Shown here in pieces: positions 31,941 through 47,504 of a DNA stretch of 64,000 nt. The stretch spans positions 46,559,228-46,623,227 of the forward strand of contig CM055901.1 in the NCBI GenBank assembly GCA_029582155.1, in the 5' to 3' direction. The notes beneath the pieces were generated by a model, which saw only the letters and a program-made list of their open reading frames with translations, had not been told where the DNA came from and searched no databases. The stretch comes from Panopea generosa (taxonomy: Eukaryota > Mollusca > Bivalvia > Adapedonta > Hiatellidae). Position 1 is the stretch's first letter. Each line of letters begins with the position of its first letter. The translations under genes and the position numbers were made by a program.

Positions 31941-33555
31941 AAAAAATGACTGAATTCACATTGAGCATTTCCTGACTTACACAAAAGTTATATAACAATA
32001 ATATCTTGGACAAATTCTGGCCAATCAGTTATTACTGTTAAAAGTTTTAGAAGACCTTGACTTGTCAAAAGTTGTTCAACAATGTTCTATATGAGAGTTC
32101 TTCGTAGACATAAATGTCTGCCAATAGCCAAATTCAGCACATCCTAACCTCTAATGGATGAGAGTATACAATCGAATAACGATGCATAGTAAATGTAATT
32201 TTTTGTTTTATTTTGCCATTAAACACAATTTCTTGTGCAGAAGGTGAGCGAATTAAACCCAAGATGAGTCTTTTGTTCTTATATGTCTTTCTGTTGTGAT
32301 TTATGGTGTATTTGAAATTAGTAAATGTTTGTTTGAAGCCCTTGATTTCAGATAATTGTCTGGAAAAAAACACAAGTATTTGTTTATAAAATGTTGAGTT
32401 TTTGTTTTAAGTTTAACATAGTATGGTTGGCTTGGCACTGAACCCGAGTTGCTGTATAAAAGCTTGCCTATGATGTGTGTGTATATATAGTATATAATTA
32501 TAGCTGCAAATGTTGATATGTCTGTTACCCATGCATTTGATAAATTGTTGATTTAAAGTTTAATTTCACCTGTTGAGTATACTGGCATTTTGTTTGTACA
32601 TGGTGTATGTATATAGAGTGGTGTATATATTTATTTTTCAAAATTTAAATTTGTGCTATGCTTATTAAGATGTTTATAAAAAAAAATCATGATGTAATTA
32701 AGTTTTGTAGCTTGTTTTGTTAAGATTTCTATGTCAGAAATCTAATTTGATGTGGAAAATGGAAATAAACGTGGTTGCAGTCCATCTTATAGACCTGTAA
32801 ATAAGGTGTTTTTTTTTCTTAAATCTTGTTGCAGTTAAAAAACATCATTTGAAACATTCTCTATGGAACTTGCAATAAAAAAAGTTTGATTTATTCATTT
32901 TGTTGAGTATTTAAATCTGAATAAAAAGACCTTTTGTTTTTTGTAACTACGCACAATTTGTTGAATAATTAATAAAACCATCATTATACTCGGTTACAAT
33001 CACTTGTTCACCCATCTTCGTCGTCAATGTCATATCTCCTTTAACTTTAGAAATAAATTGTATAATTGCTTAACATGAATAAAATGGTGGGCTGTGAACA
33101 TTTCTTGCTTCCCTGCCTTCTCTTGGGTCACTTAGAGGTAAAAGGTCAAGACTTTAGTGTTTTGTTGGTTTCTCTGCTGCCAATGAAGAGAAAATCTTTC
33201 AAGACAGATAACTGTTTAAAATGGCTCTACTTCTGCTATAGTGTTTTCTTGATATCTATTGTCCCTCATTTGTGGCAGGTCATTTAAGCCCTGCTTGTTC
33301 AAAACACCATATGTAAGAAGTTAAATCAGTGGTAAAATTTTTACTTGTGATTCATTCAGAAATTTTGAATATTGACACTGGAGTAAAGAACTCCTTTTCT
33401 TTCTTTTTTTACTCATCACTTACATGAAAATGATAGAGGGAGGAAAATGATTAACTGTGGTTGGTTAACAATGGATGTCCTTGACATAAGTTGAACAAAT
33501 GATTCCATCTTACTGGTAATTTAATTTTCAATTAAATCATTGTTATAGACAGTCT
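31941..33555. other. No gene seen
   Basis: AT-rich sequence with A/T tracts and isolated AATAAA-type signals (about 32765, 32875). No ORF with credible protein content. Confidence 0.6.
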
Positions 33556-35178
33556 AATCTCGAGTTTAACACCATTTTCAACACATTATATATGGCATAT
33601 CTAGTTTTATCGATGGATGAAGACCTTAGAATGAATCCGAGTATGATTGCAATGCTTCCACATGTAACTGACAAAATTTTCTCTTTTTAGGTTTTAAGAC
33701 CGGTGTCATATTATATTTTCACCCACCTAAAAATTCACCCGCGGGTGAAAATATTATAGAATTTTGCTATAATATATTCGTTTTCTTCAGAACAGAATGT
33801 CAGATTTGTTCATATTTTGCATAAATTATCCCTATGTGTAGGGGTTTGATTGCAGATAAGAATTTAGGGGCTAAAATTTATAGGGGCCCTGTAAAGGGAC
33901 TTAGAATTTTACATAGGGATACTATGGGAAAACAGAAAATTCTCATTTTCTTTCTTCTGTTCTAAAACAACTAGGCCAATTAAACTGAAATTTCACACGG
34001 ATGTTTCTATTGTGTAGGAGACTATACAGAAGATTTTTTTTCGATCTGAAATTCAAGATGGCCGCCGTTACTAAAAATGGTCCAAAACTTAAAAAATCTT
34101 CTCATGAACAGCCCAACAGATTTTCAAAATGTTTATGTAGTAATGATGACCATCTATAGTTCTGTTAGATTTGTTCAAATGGTGTCCCTAGGGTTAAAAA
34201 TGACCCTGCCCCGAGATTTCAATTAGGGGACACATGTCAATATAATATTTTTTTATTTTTTTTTAAATGGAAAAGATTTTGCCTTTATCTTCACTAAAGC
34301 ATTGTTAGGTGATGGAGGTTAAGATTTGTAAAAATGACTGGGTTCCTATGTCTTAAGGGATCAGGACGGGCCCCGAAAGGGTACAAATGGGAATTAGTAA
34401 AATTGTTTTCTTAAGATCCGGTATGTCATATTTGTACATATTTGATATAAATTGTCCCTAATGTAGGAGTTTGATTGCAGATAAGAATTTAGGGGCTAAA
34501 ATATATAGGGGCCCAGTAAGGGGACTTAGAATTTTACATTGGGATACTGTGGGAAAACGGAAAATTCTCTTTTTTTTTCATTTATTCTGAAACCACTAGG
34601 CCAATTAAACTGAAACTTCACATGGATGTTTCTATTGCATAGGAGACTATACAAAAGATTTATTTTTTTCTATCTAAAATTCAAGATGGCCATCGTTACT
34701 AAAAATAGTCCAAAACGGTCCAACAGATTTTCAAAATGTTTATGTAGTAATGATGACCAACTATAGTTTTGTTAGATTTGTTCAAATGGGTGTCTCTAGA
34801 GTTAAAAATGACCCCGCCCCAATGTTTCTATTGCATAGTAGAATTTCAAAAAGTGCTATGGCCACTATGAGTCAGTAGAGCGTCCTCAGGCGCTCTCGGG
34901 CCTCTTGTTTTCGTTTAAGTTTGCTTCATCATAAATGCAAGTTTATTTGCTTTTTTTATCATAATAAATAGTTGTGTTCACTTTTTAGAAAATATAATTG
35001 AGGGGGGGGGGGGGGGGGGAATATTATAGTAAAATTCTATAATATTTTCACCTGCAGGTGAAAATATTATACGGGTGAAAATATTATCTGACACCGGCCT
35101 TGGCTCAAACCCACGACCTCAGCGGAGAGTGGTCATCTGATGGCAGTGCCTTAGACCACTCAGCCGCGGAGGACCCTT
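33556..35178 (-). mobile_element. SINE copy S4, interrupted
   Basis: The tail and body (TTTAACACCATTTTCAACAC, ATGAAGACCTTAGAATGAA) lie at 33556-33699. The head (GGCTCAAACCCACGACCTC, then CTTAGACCACTCAGCCGCGG AGGACCC) lies at 35098-35178. On the minus strand the head gives GCGGCTGAGTGGTCTAAGGC, a very tRNA-like A box. A 1.4-kb element splits it. Confidence 0.72.
33700..35097. mobile_element. Fold-back TIR element, 1398 bp, nested in SINE S4
   Basis: The terminal inverted repeats are about 78 bp long: CCGGTGTCA(T/G)ATTATATTT at the left and its complement, ending AATATTATCTGACACCGG, at the right. Each arm contains its own palindrome (TTCACCCGCGGGTGAA and TTCACCTGCAGGTGAA). Inside, a ~500-bp segment is duplicated in tandem (about 33787-34230 and 34410-34860; both contain GATTGCAGATAAGAATTTAG and AATTCAAGATGGCC). 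The second copy ends CGGGCCTCTTGTTTT. A ~20-nt G run lies just inside the right arm (about 34998). No transposase. Confidence 0.78.
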
Positions 35179-36239
35179 AAAACAAGGGTCCGATATTGTT
35201 TTAAATGTGTTTGATACGCATTTACATAATACAGAAAAGGAAAGAAATAAGACTATTTTGCATTCAGTCAGTCACATGTTCTCTTGTACTGACAATGTTT
35301 TGTACTATACTGTATAGTTTATTTGTGATAGTCGTGTGCATTTGTTTTTTCTTTCAATATTTAATTCAATTTGGTATATATATATATATAGATAAACTAG
35401 CTAGTGTGAAAATTATTTCAAAATGTGGATTTTAAAAGAAGAATAATTTTAATCATACTGGTCATGTAAAAGGAGTTTGCAAAAAATATTTAGCACTTAA
35501 ACCCTTGGCAATAGAGATATTTATTTAGTTTATATCACTCGTAAAATACTGCTACCCTTGGGCCCATCATCATTGTGGGATTGACCACCGAATAAACTTA
35601 TAGCTAAATGCAAGGTCCTCAGCTTGTATATCATTGTTTGGTAAATGTTGAAATGAGACATCCAGTTAATGTTTTAAAATAAGAGCCATTGTCTTTCTTA
35701 GGGCAATAAAACTAAATGGTTGTTTTGTGCATTTAGTACTCGGTCAGTCCCATATCATTTCCTGTGTCTATTTAACAAACAAAAAAGGCAGGAAGAAAAA
35801 CTAATAGAATTATTTAGTGTTGGTCATAATAGCAAAAGATGTGAATATATATTATTGTACTAAGACTTATGCAGGTGTTGAGGTTATTTAAGCTGTATTA
35901 TCTGCTATCTTAACATTTAATACCATAATAATTATGTGGCTTTGTGTTTAATATTAATTAAAAGTTGCATACATGTGTCTTTTTATTGAAAGAGTAGCAT
36001 TTGATGATTTAACATGATGTAAGTGTGAAACCTGTGACAGTTTATTGACGTATATCACTCATTCTATTATTGTGTAAAATAAAACATTGTTTTTCTAACT
36101 TAACAGTTGTAACTTCCTAATTTTAACCCAGCTGTATACTGCAAGAGTTGTTTCCCTTAGAATGTGTTTCATAAAAGAAAGTTTCTAAAAATAACATGAT
36201 TGATTTGTGGATCTTTTCTTAACAATGATTGCATTTTTA
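35179..36239. other. No gene seen
   Basis: AT-rich sequence with a (TA)n at about 35375. Short ORFs are not credible. Confidence 0.6.
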
Positions 36240-39200
36240 TAGAAATTTAGTATTGAAATAATACCAGTCTAAAGGCAAAATACTTAATACAGAAACATGT
36301 ACTCTGGATCACTAAGGAACAAAGTCAATTTAGTATTAAACTAATACTAGTCTACAGGAAATATACTTAATACAGAAACATGTACTCTGGACCACTGAGG
36401 AAATAAGTCAATTTAGCATTAAACTAATACTAGTCTACAGGAAATATACTTAATACAGAAACATGAACTCTGGATCACTGAGGAATAAAGTCAATTAAGT
36501 ATTAAACTAAAACTAGTCTACAGGAAATATACTTAATACAGAAACATGAACTCTTGACCACTGAGGAATAAAGTCAATTTAGTATTAAAACTAATACTAG
36601 TCTACAGGAAATATACTTAATACAGAAACATGAACTCTGGATCACTGAGGAATAAAGTCAATTAAGTATTAAACTAAAACAAGTCTACAGGAAATATACT
36701 AACTACAGAATCATGTACTTTGGATCACTGAGGAATAAAGTCAATTTAGCATTAAACTAAAACTAGTCTACAGGAAATATACTAAATACAGAAACATGTA
36801 CTCTGGATCACTGAAGAATAAAGTCAATTAAGTATTAAGCTAAAACTAGTCTTCAGGAAATATACTTAATACAGAAACATGAACTCTGGATCACTGAGGA
36901 ATAAAGTCAGTTAAGTATTAAACTAAAACAAGTCTACAGGAAATATACTTAATACAGAAACATGAACTCTGGATCACTGAGGAATAAAGTCAATTTAGTA
37001 TTAAACTAAAACTAGTCTACAGGAAATGTACTAAATACAGAAACATGAATTTGGACCACTGAGGAATAAAGTCAATTTATTATTAAACTAAAACTAGTCT
37101 ACAGGAAATGTACTAAATACAGAAACATGAACTCTGGACCACTGAGGAATAAAGTCAATTTATTATTAAACTAAAACTAGTCTACAGGAAATATACTTAA
37201 TACAGAAACATGTACCCTGACCACGGAGGAGTAAAGTTAATTTAGTATTAAACTAAAACTAGTCTACAGGAAATATACTTAATACAGAAACATTTCTCTG
37301 GACCACTGAGGAATAAAGTCATTTTAAAATAAAATAATACTAGTTTGCAGCATTTATACTTAATACAGAAACGTGTACTCTGGACCACAGAGGAATAAAG
37401 TAAATTCAGCATTAAACTTATACTAGTCTACAGGAAATATACTTGATACAGAAACATGTACTCTGGACCATTGAGGGATAAAGTCACTTAAGCATTAAAC
37501 TAATACTAGTCTACAGGGAATATATTTAATACAGAAACATTAACTCTGGACCACTGAGTAATAAAGTCAAGTTTAGTATTAAACTAAAACAAGTCTATAG
37601 GAAATATACTTAATACAGAAACATGTACTCTGGACCACGGAGGAGTAAAGTCAATTTAGTATTAAACTAAAACTAGTCTACAGGAAATATACTTAATACA
37701 GAAACATTTCTCTGGACCACTGAGGAATAAAGTCATTTTAAAATGAAATAATACTAGTTTGCAGCATTTATACTTAATACAGAAACGTGTACTCTGGACC
37801 ACAGAGAAATAAAGTAAATTCAGCATTAAACTTATACTAGTCTACAGGAAATATACTTGATACAGAAACATGTACTATGGATCACTGAGGGATAAAGTCA
37901 CTTTAGCATTAAACTAATACTATTCTACAGAAAATATATTAATACAGAAACATGTACTCTGGATGACTGAGGTATAAAGTCAATTGAGTATTAAACTAAT
38001 ACTAGTCTATTGGAAATATATTAATACAGAAACATGACTGAGGTATAAAGTCAATTGAGTATTAAACTAATACTAGTCTATTGGAAATATACTTAATACA
38101 GAAACATGTACTCTGGACCACTGAGAATAAAGTTAATTAAGCATTAAATTAAAACAAGTCTACAGGAAATATACTTAATACAGAAACATGAACTCTTGAC
38201 CACTGAGGAATAAAGTCAATTTAGTATTAAACAAATACTAGTCTACAGGAAATATACTTAATACAGAAACATGAACTCTGGATCACTGAGGAATAAAGTC
38301 AATTAAGTATTAAACTAAAACTAGTCTACAGGAAATATACTTAATACAGAAACATGAACTCTTGACCACTGAGGAATAAAGTCAATTTAGTATTAAACTA
38401 ATACTAGTCTACAGGAAATATACTTAACACAAATACATTTACTCTGGACCACTGAGGAATAAAGTCAATTTAGTATTAAACTAATACTAGTCTACAGGAA
38501 ATATACTTAATACAGAAACATGTACTCTGGATCACTGAGGAATAAAGTCAATTAAGTATTAAACTAAAATTGGTCTACAGGAAATATACTTAATACAGAA
38601 ACATGTACTCTGGATCACTGAGGAATAAAGTCAATTAAGTATTAAACTAAAACACGTCTACAGGAAATATATTTAATACAGAAGCATGTACTCTGGACCA
38701 CTGAGGAATAAAGATAATTTAGCATTAAACTAATACTAGTCTACAGGAAATATACTTAAGACAGAAACATGAACTCTGGACCACCGAGGAATAAAGTCAA
38801 TTTATTATTAAACTAATACTAGTCTACAGGAAATATACTTAATACAGAAACATGAACTCTGAATCACTGAGGAATAAAGTCAATTAAGTATTAAACTAAA
38901 ACAAGTCTACAGGAAATATACTTAATACAGAAACATGTACTCTGGACCACTAAGGAATAAAGATAATTTAGCATTAAACTAATACTAGTCTACAGGAAAT
39001 ATACTTAATTCAGAAACATGAACTCTTGACCACTGAGGAATAAAGTCAATTTAGTATTAAACTAATACTAGTCTACAGGAAATATACTTAACAGAAATAC
39101 ATTTACTCTGGACCACTGAGGAATAAAGTCAATTTAGTATTAAACTAATACTAGTCTACAGGAAATATACTTAATACAGAAACATGTACTCTGGATCACT

Positions 39201-42200
39201 GAGGAATAAAGTCAATTAAGTATTAAACTAAAATTGGTCTACAGGAAATATACTTAATACAGAAACATGTACTCTGGATCACTGAGGAATAAAGTCAATT
39301 AAGTATTAAACTAAAACACGTCTACAGGAAATATATTTAATACAGAAGCATGTACTCTGGACCACTGAGGAATAAAGATAATTTAGCATTAAACTAATAC
39401 TAGTCTACAGGAAATATACTTAATACAGAAACATGAACTCTGGACCACCGAGGAATAAAGTCAATTTATTATTAAACTAATACTAGTCTACAGGAAATAT
39501 ACTTAATACAGAAACATGAACTCTGAATCACTGAGGAATAAAGTCAATTAAGTATTAAACTAAAACAAGTCTACAGGAAATATACTTAATACAGAAACAT
39601 GTACTCTGGACCACTAAGGAATAAAGATAATTTAGCATTAAACTAATACTAGTCTACAGGAAATATACTTAATTCAGAAACATGAACTCTTGACCACTGA
39701 GGAATAAAGTCAATTTAGTATTAAACTAATACTAGTCTACAGGAAATATACTTAACACAAATACATTTACTCTGGACCACTGAGGAATAAAGTCAATTTA
39801 GTATTAAACTAATACTAGTCTACAGGAAATATACTTAATACAGAAACATGTACTCTGGATCACTGAGGAATAAAGTCAATTAAGTATTAAACTAAAATTG
39901 GTCTACAGGAAATATACTTAATACAGAAACATGTACTCTGGATCACTGAGGAATAAAGTCAATTAAGTATTAAACTAAAACACGTCTACAGGAAATATAT
40001 TTAATACAGAAGCATGTACTCTGGACCACTGAGGAATAAAGATAATTTAGCATTGAACTAATACTAGTCTACAGGAAATATACTTAATACAGAAACATGA
40101 ACTCTGGACCATCGAGGAATAAAGTCAATTTATTATTAAACTAATACTAGTATACAGGAAATATACTTAATACAGAAACATGAACTCTGAATCACTGAGG
40201 AATAAAGTCAATTAAGTATTAAACTAAAACAAGTCTACAGGAAATATACTTAATACAGAAACATGTACTCTGGACCACTGAGGAATAAAGATAATTTAGC
40301 ATTAAACTAATACTAGTCTACAGGAAATATACTTAATTCAGAAACATGAACTCTTGACCACTGAGGAATAAAGTCAATTTAGTATTAAACTAATACTAGT
40401 CTACAGGAAATATACTTAATACAGAAACATGAACTCTGGATCACTGAGGAATAAAGTCAATTAAGTATTAAACTAAAACTAGTCTACAGGAAATATACTT
40501 AATACAGAAACATGAACTCATACTTAATACAGAAACATGAACTCTGGATCACTGAGGAATAAAGTCAATTAAGTATTAAACTAAAACTAGTCTACAGGAA
40601 ATATACTTAATACAGAAACATGAACTCTTGACCACTGAGGAATAAAGTCAATTTAGTATTAAACTAAAACTAGTCTACAGGAAATATACTAAATACAGAA
40701 TCATGTACTCTGGATCACTGAGGAATAAAGTCAATTTAGCATTAAACTAAAACTAGTCTACAGGAAATATCCTAAACACAGAAACATGTACTCTGGACCC
40801 TTGAGGAATAAAGTCAATTTAGTATTAAACTAATACTAGTCTACAGGAAATATACTTAACACAGAAACATTTACTCTGGACCACTGAGGAATAAAGTCAA
40901 TTTAGTATTAAACTAATACTAGTCTACAGGAAATATACTTAATACAGAAACATGAACTCTGGATCACTGAGGAATAAAGTCAATTAAGTATTAAACTAAA
41001 ACAAGTCTACAGGAAATATACTTAATACAGAAACATGTACTCTGGACCACTGAGGAATAAGATAATTTAGCATTAAACTAATACTAGTCTACAGGAAATA
41101 TACTTAATACAGAAACATGAACTCTTGTCACTGAGGAATAAAGTCAATTTAGTATTAAACTAATACTAGGATACAGGAAATATACTTAATACAGAAACAT
41201 GAACTCTGGATCACTTAGGAATAAAGTCAGTTTAGTATTAAACTAAAACAAGTCTACAGGAAATATACTAAATACAGAAACATGAACTCTGGATCACTGA
41301 GGAATAAAGTCAATTAAGTATTAAACTAAAACAAGTCTACAGGAAATGTACTTAATACAGAAACATGAACTCTGGATCACTGAGGAATAAAGTCAATTTA
41401 GTATTAAACTAAAACTCATCTACAGGAAATGTACTAAATACAGAAACATGAATTTGGACCACTGAGGAATAAAGTCAATTTATTATTAAACTAAAACTAG
41501 TCTACAGGAAATGTACTAAATACAGAAACATGAACTCTGGACCACTGAGGAATAAAGTCAATTTATTATTAAACTACAACTAGTCTACAGGAAATACACT
41601 TAATACAGAAACATGAACTCTTGACCACTGAGGAATAAAGTCAATTTAGTATTGAACTAATACTAGTCTACAGGGAATATACTTAATACAGAAACATTAA
41701 CTCTGGACCACTGAGTAATAAAGTCAAGTTAAGTATTAAACTAAAACAAGTCTATAGGAAATATACTTAATACAGAAACATGTACTCTGGACCATGGAGG
41801 AGTAAAGTCAATTTAGTATTAAACTAAAACTAGTCTACAGGAAATATACTTGATACAGAAACATGTACTCTGGACCATTAAGGGATAAAGTCACTTTAGT
41901 ATTAAACTAATACTAGTCTACAGTGAATATACTTAATACAGAAACATTAACTCTGGACCACTGAGTAATAAAGTCAAGTTTAGTATTAAACTAAAACAAG
42001 TCTATAGGAAATATACTTAATACAGAAACATGTACTCTGGACCACGGAGGAGTAAAGTCAATTTAATATTAAACTAAAACTAGTCTACAGGAAATATACT
42101 TAATACAGAAACATTTCTCTGGACCACTGAGGGTTAAAGTCACTTTAGCATTAAACTAATACTATTCTACAGAAAATATATTAATACAGAAACATGTACT

Positions 42201-45200
42201 CTGGATCACTGAGGAATAAAGTCAATTTAGTATTAAACTAATACTAGTCTACAGGGAATATACTTAATACAGAAACATGTACTCTGGATCACTGAGGTAT
42301 AAAGTCACTTTAGCATTAAACTAATACTATTCTACAGAAAATATATAAATACAGAAACATGTACACTGGATCACTGAGGTATAAAGTCAATTGAGTATTA
42401 AACTAATACTAGTCTATTGGAAATATATTAATACAGAAACATGTACTCTGGATCACTGAGGTATAAAGTCAATTGAGTATTAAACTAATACGAGTCTATT
42501 GGAAATATACTTAATACAGAAACATGTACTCTGGACCACTGAGAATAAAGTTAATTGAGCATTAAATTAAAACAAGTCTACAGGAAATATACTTATACAG
42601 AAACATGTACTCTGGATCACTGAGGAATAAAGATAATTGGGCATTAAACAAATACTAGTCTACAGGAAATATAATAATACAGATACATGAACTCTGGATC
42701 ATTGAGGAATAAAGTTAATTGAGCATTAAACAAATACTAGTCTACAGGAAATATACTTAATACAGAAAAACGTACTCTGGATCACTGAGGAATAAAGTTA
42801 ATTGAGCATTAAACTAATACTAGTCTACAGGGAATATACTTCATACAGAAAAACATACTTTAGATCACTGAGGAATAAAGCTTATTGGGCATTTAACAAA
42901 AACTAGTCAACAGGATATATACTAACACAAAAACATGTTCTCTGGATCACTGAGGAATAAAGTTAACTGAGCATTAAACAAATACTAGTCTACCTGAAAT
43001 ATACTTAATACAGAAACATGTACTCTGGATCACTGAGGAATAAAGTTAATTTGGCATTAAACAAATACTTATCTACCTGAAATATACTTAATACAGAAAC
43101 ATGTACTCTGGATCACTGAGGAATAAAGTTAATTGGGCATTAAACAAATACTAGTCTACAGGAAATATACTTAATACAGAAAAATGTACTCTGGATCACC
43201 GAGGAATAAAGTTAATTAAGTATTAAACTAATACTAGTCTACAGGAAATATACTTAATACAAAAAACATACTCTGGATCACTGAGGAATAAAGCTTATTG
43301 GGCATTTAACAAAAACTAGTCAACAGGATATATACTAACACAGAAACATGTACTCTGGATCACTGAGAATAAAGTTAATTGAGCATTAAACTAAAACTAA
43401 TCTACAGGAAATATACTAATACAGAAACATGTACTCTGGATCACTGAGGAATAAAGTTAACTGAGCATTAAACAAATACTAGTCTACCTGAAATATACTT
43501 AATACAGAATCATGTTCTCTGGATCACTGAGGAATAAAGTTAATTGAGCATTAAACTAAAACTAGTCTACAGGAAATATACTTAATACAGAAACATGTAC
43601 TCTGGATCACTGAGGAATAAAGTTAACTGAGCATTAAACTAAAACTAGTCTACAGGAAATATACTTAATACAGAAACATGTACTCTGGATCACTGAGGAA
43701 TAAAGTTAACTGAGCATTAAACAAATACTAGTCTACCTGAAATATACTTAATACAGTATCATGTTCTCTGGATCACTGAGGAATAAAGTTAATTGAGCAT
43801 TAAACTAAAACTAGTCTACAGGAAATATACTTAATACAGAAACATGTACTCTGGATCACTGAGGAATAAAGTTAACTGAGCATTAAACTAAAACTAGTCT
43901 ACAGGAAATATACTTAATACAGAAACATGTACTCTGGATCACTGAGGAATAAAGTTAATTGAGCATTAAACTAAAACTAGTCTACAGGAAATATACTTAA
44001 TACAGAAACATGTACTCTGGATCACTGAGGAATAAAGTTAATTGAGCATTAAACTAAAACTAGTCTACAGGAAATATACTTAATACAGAAACATGTACTC
44101 TGGATCACTGAGGAATAAAGTTAACTGAGCATTAAACAAATACTAGTCTACCTGAAATATACTTAATACAGAATCATGTTCTCTGGATCACTGAGGAATA
44201 AAGTTAATTGAGCATTAAACTAAAACTAGTCTACAGGAAATATACTTAATACAGAAACATGTACTCTGGATCACTGAGGAATAAAGTTAACTGAGCATTA
44301 AACTAAAACTAGTCTACAGGAAATATACTTAATACAGAAACATGTACTCTGGATCACTGAGGAATAAAGTTAATTGAGCATTAAACTAAAACTAGTCTAC
44401 AGGAAATATACTTAATACAGAAACATGTACTCTGGATCACTGAGGAATAAAGTTAATTGAGCATTAAACTAAAACTAGTCTACAGGAAATATACTTAATA
44501 CAGAAACATGTACTCTGGATCACTGAGGAATAAAGTTAACTGAGCATTAAACAAATACTAGTCTACCTGAAATATACTTAATACAGAAAAATGTACTCTG
44601 GATCACTGAGGAATAAACTTAACTGAGCATTAAACAAATACTAGTCTACCTGAAATATACTTAATACAGAAACATGTGTTCTGGATCACTGAGGAATAAA
44701 GTTAACTGAGCATTAAACTAAAACTAACTACAGGAAATATACTTAATACAGAATCATGCTCTCAGGATCACTGAGGAATAAAGTTAATTGAGCATTAAAC
44801 AAATACTAGTCTACCTGAAATATACTTAATACAGAAACATGTACTCTGGATCACTGAGGAATAAAGTTAACTGAGCATTAAACAAATACTAGTCTACCTG
44901 AAATATACTTAATACAGAAACATGTACTCTGGATCACTAAGGAATAAAGTTAACTGAGCATTAAACTAAAACTAACTACAGGAAATATACTTAATACAGA
45001 ATCATGCTCTCAGGATCACTGAGGAATAAAGTTAATTGAGCATTAAACAAATACTTGTCAACAGGACATATACTTAATACAGAAAAAACGTACTCTGGAT
45101 CACTGAGGTATAAAGTTAACTGAGCATTAAACAAATACTAGTCTACCTGAAATATACTTAATACAGAAACATGTACTCTGGATCACTGAGGAATAAAGTT

Positions 45201-47504
45201 AATTGAGCATTAAACCAATACTTGTCAACAGGACATATACTTAATACAGAAAAACGTACTCTGGATCACTGAGGTATAAAGTTAACTGAGCATTAAACAA
45301 ATACTAGTCTACCTGAAATATACTTAATACAGAAACATGTACTCTGGATCACTGAGGAATAAAGTTAATTGAGCATTAAACCAATACTTGTCAACAGGAC
45401 ATATACTTAATACAGAAAAACGTACTCTGGATCACTGAGGTATAAAGTTAATTTAGTATTAAACTAATACTAGTCTACAGGAAATATACTTAATACAAAA
45501 AACGTACTCTGGATCACTGAGGAATAAAGTTAATTTAGCATTAAACTAATTCTAGTCTACAGGAAATATATTAATACAGAATCATGTACTCTGGATCACT
45601 GAGGTATAAAATCAATTTAGTATTAAACTAATACTAGTCCATTGGAAATATACTAATGCAGAAACATGTACTCTGGACCACTGAAAATAAAGTTAATTGA
45701 GCATTAAACTAAAACAAGTCTACAGGAAATATACTTATACAGAAACATGAACTCTGGATCACTGAGGAATAAAGATAATTGGGCATTAAACAAATATTAG
45801 TCTACAGGAAATATACTAATACAGAAACATGAACTCTGGATCACTGAGGAATAAAGTTAATTGAGCATTAAACAAATACTAGTCTACAGGAAATATACTT
45901 AATACAGAAACATGTACTCTGGATCACTGAGGAATAAAGTTAATTGAGCATTAAATTAAAACAAGTCTACAGGAAATATACTTATACAGAAACATGAACT
46001 CTGGATCACTGAGGAATAAAGTTAATTGAGCATTAAATTAAAACAAGTCTACAGGAAATATACTTATACAGAAACATGAACTCTGGATCACTGAGGAATA
46101 AAGATAATTGGGCATTAAACAAATACTAGTCTACAGGAAATATACTAATACAGAAACATGAACTCTGGATCACTGAGGAATAAAGTTAATTGAGCATTAA
46201 ACAAATACTAGTCTACAGGAAATATACTTAATACAGAAACATGTACTCAGGATCACTGAGGAATAAAGTTAATTGAGCATTAAACAAATACTAGTCTACA
46301 GGAAATATACTTAATACAGAAACATGTACTCTGGATCACTGAGGAATAAAGTTAACTGAGCATTAAACAAATACTAGTCTACAGGAAATATACTTATACA
46401 GAAACATGAACTCTGGATCACTGAGGAATAAAGATAATTGGGCATTAAACAAATACTTATCTACCTGAAATATACTTAATACAGAAACATGTACTCTGGA
46501 TCACTGAGGAATAAAGTTAATTGAGCATTAAACAAATACTAGTCTACAGGAAATATACTTAATACAGAAACATGTACTCTGGATCACTGAGGAATAAAGT
46601 TAATTGAGCATTAAATTAAAACAAGTCTACAGGAAATATACTTATACAGAAACATGAACTCTGGATCACTGAGGAATAAAGATAATTGGGCATTAAACAA
46701 ATACTAGTCTACAGGAAATATACTAATACAGAAACATGAACTCTGGATCACTGAGGAATAAAGTTAATTGAGCATTAAACAAATACTAGTCTACAGGTAA
46801 TATACTTAATACAGAAACATGTACTCTGGATCACTGAGGAATAAAGTTAATTGAGCATTAAACAAATACTAGTCTACAGGAAATATATTAATACAGAATC
46901 ATGTACTCTGGATCACTGAGGTATAAAATCAGTTTAGTATTAAACTAATACTAGTCCATTGGAAATATACTAATACAGAAACATGTACTCTGGACCACTG
47001 AAAATAAAGTTAATTGAGCATTAAATTAAAACAAGTCTACAGGAAATATACTTATACAGAAACATGAACTCTGGATCACTGAGGAATAAAGATAATTGGG
47101 CATTAAACAAATACTAGTCTACAGGAAATATACTAATACAGAAACATGAACTCTGGATCACTGAGGAATAAAGTTAATTGAGCATTAAACAAATACTAGT
47201 CTACAGGAAATATACTTAATACAGAAACATGTACTCTGGATCACTGAGGAATAAAGTTAATTGAGCATTAAACTAATACTAGTCTACAGGGAATAAACTT
47301 AATACAGAAAAACATACTTTGGATCACTGAGGATTAAAGCTTATTGGGCATTTAACAAAAACTAGTCAACAGGATATATACTAACACAGAAACATGTACT
47401 CTGGATCACTGAAAATAAAGTTAATTGAGCATTAAACTAAAACTAATCTACAGGAAATATACTAATACAGAAACATGTACTCTGGATCACTGAGGAATAA
47501 AGAC
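36240..47504. repeat. Satellite with 83-bp unit (array 2), ~11.3 kb
   Basis: About 135 copies of an 83-bp unit running GTATTAAACTAATACTAGTC / TACAGGAAATATACTTAATA / CAGAAACATGTACTCTGGAT / CACTGAGGAATAAAGTCAAT. Higher-order structure is visible. An 8-mer of about 663 bp repeats at about 38431, 39095 and 39758 (marker AAATACATTTACTCTGG). In 42.6-47.4 kb most units carry AAGTTAATTGAGCATTAAA in place of AAGTCAATTTAGTATTAAA, with a marker ATCATGTTCTCTGG recurring every 3-5 units (43508, 43756, 44170). The right end abuts a SINE fragment. Non-coding, with frequent stops in all frames. Confidence 0.96.
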
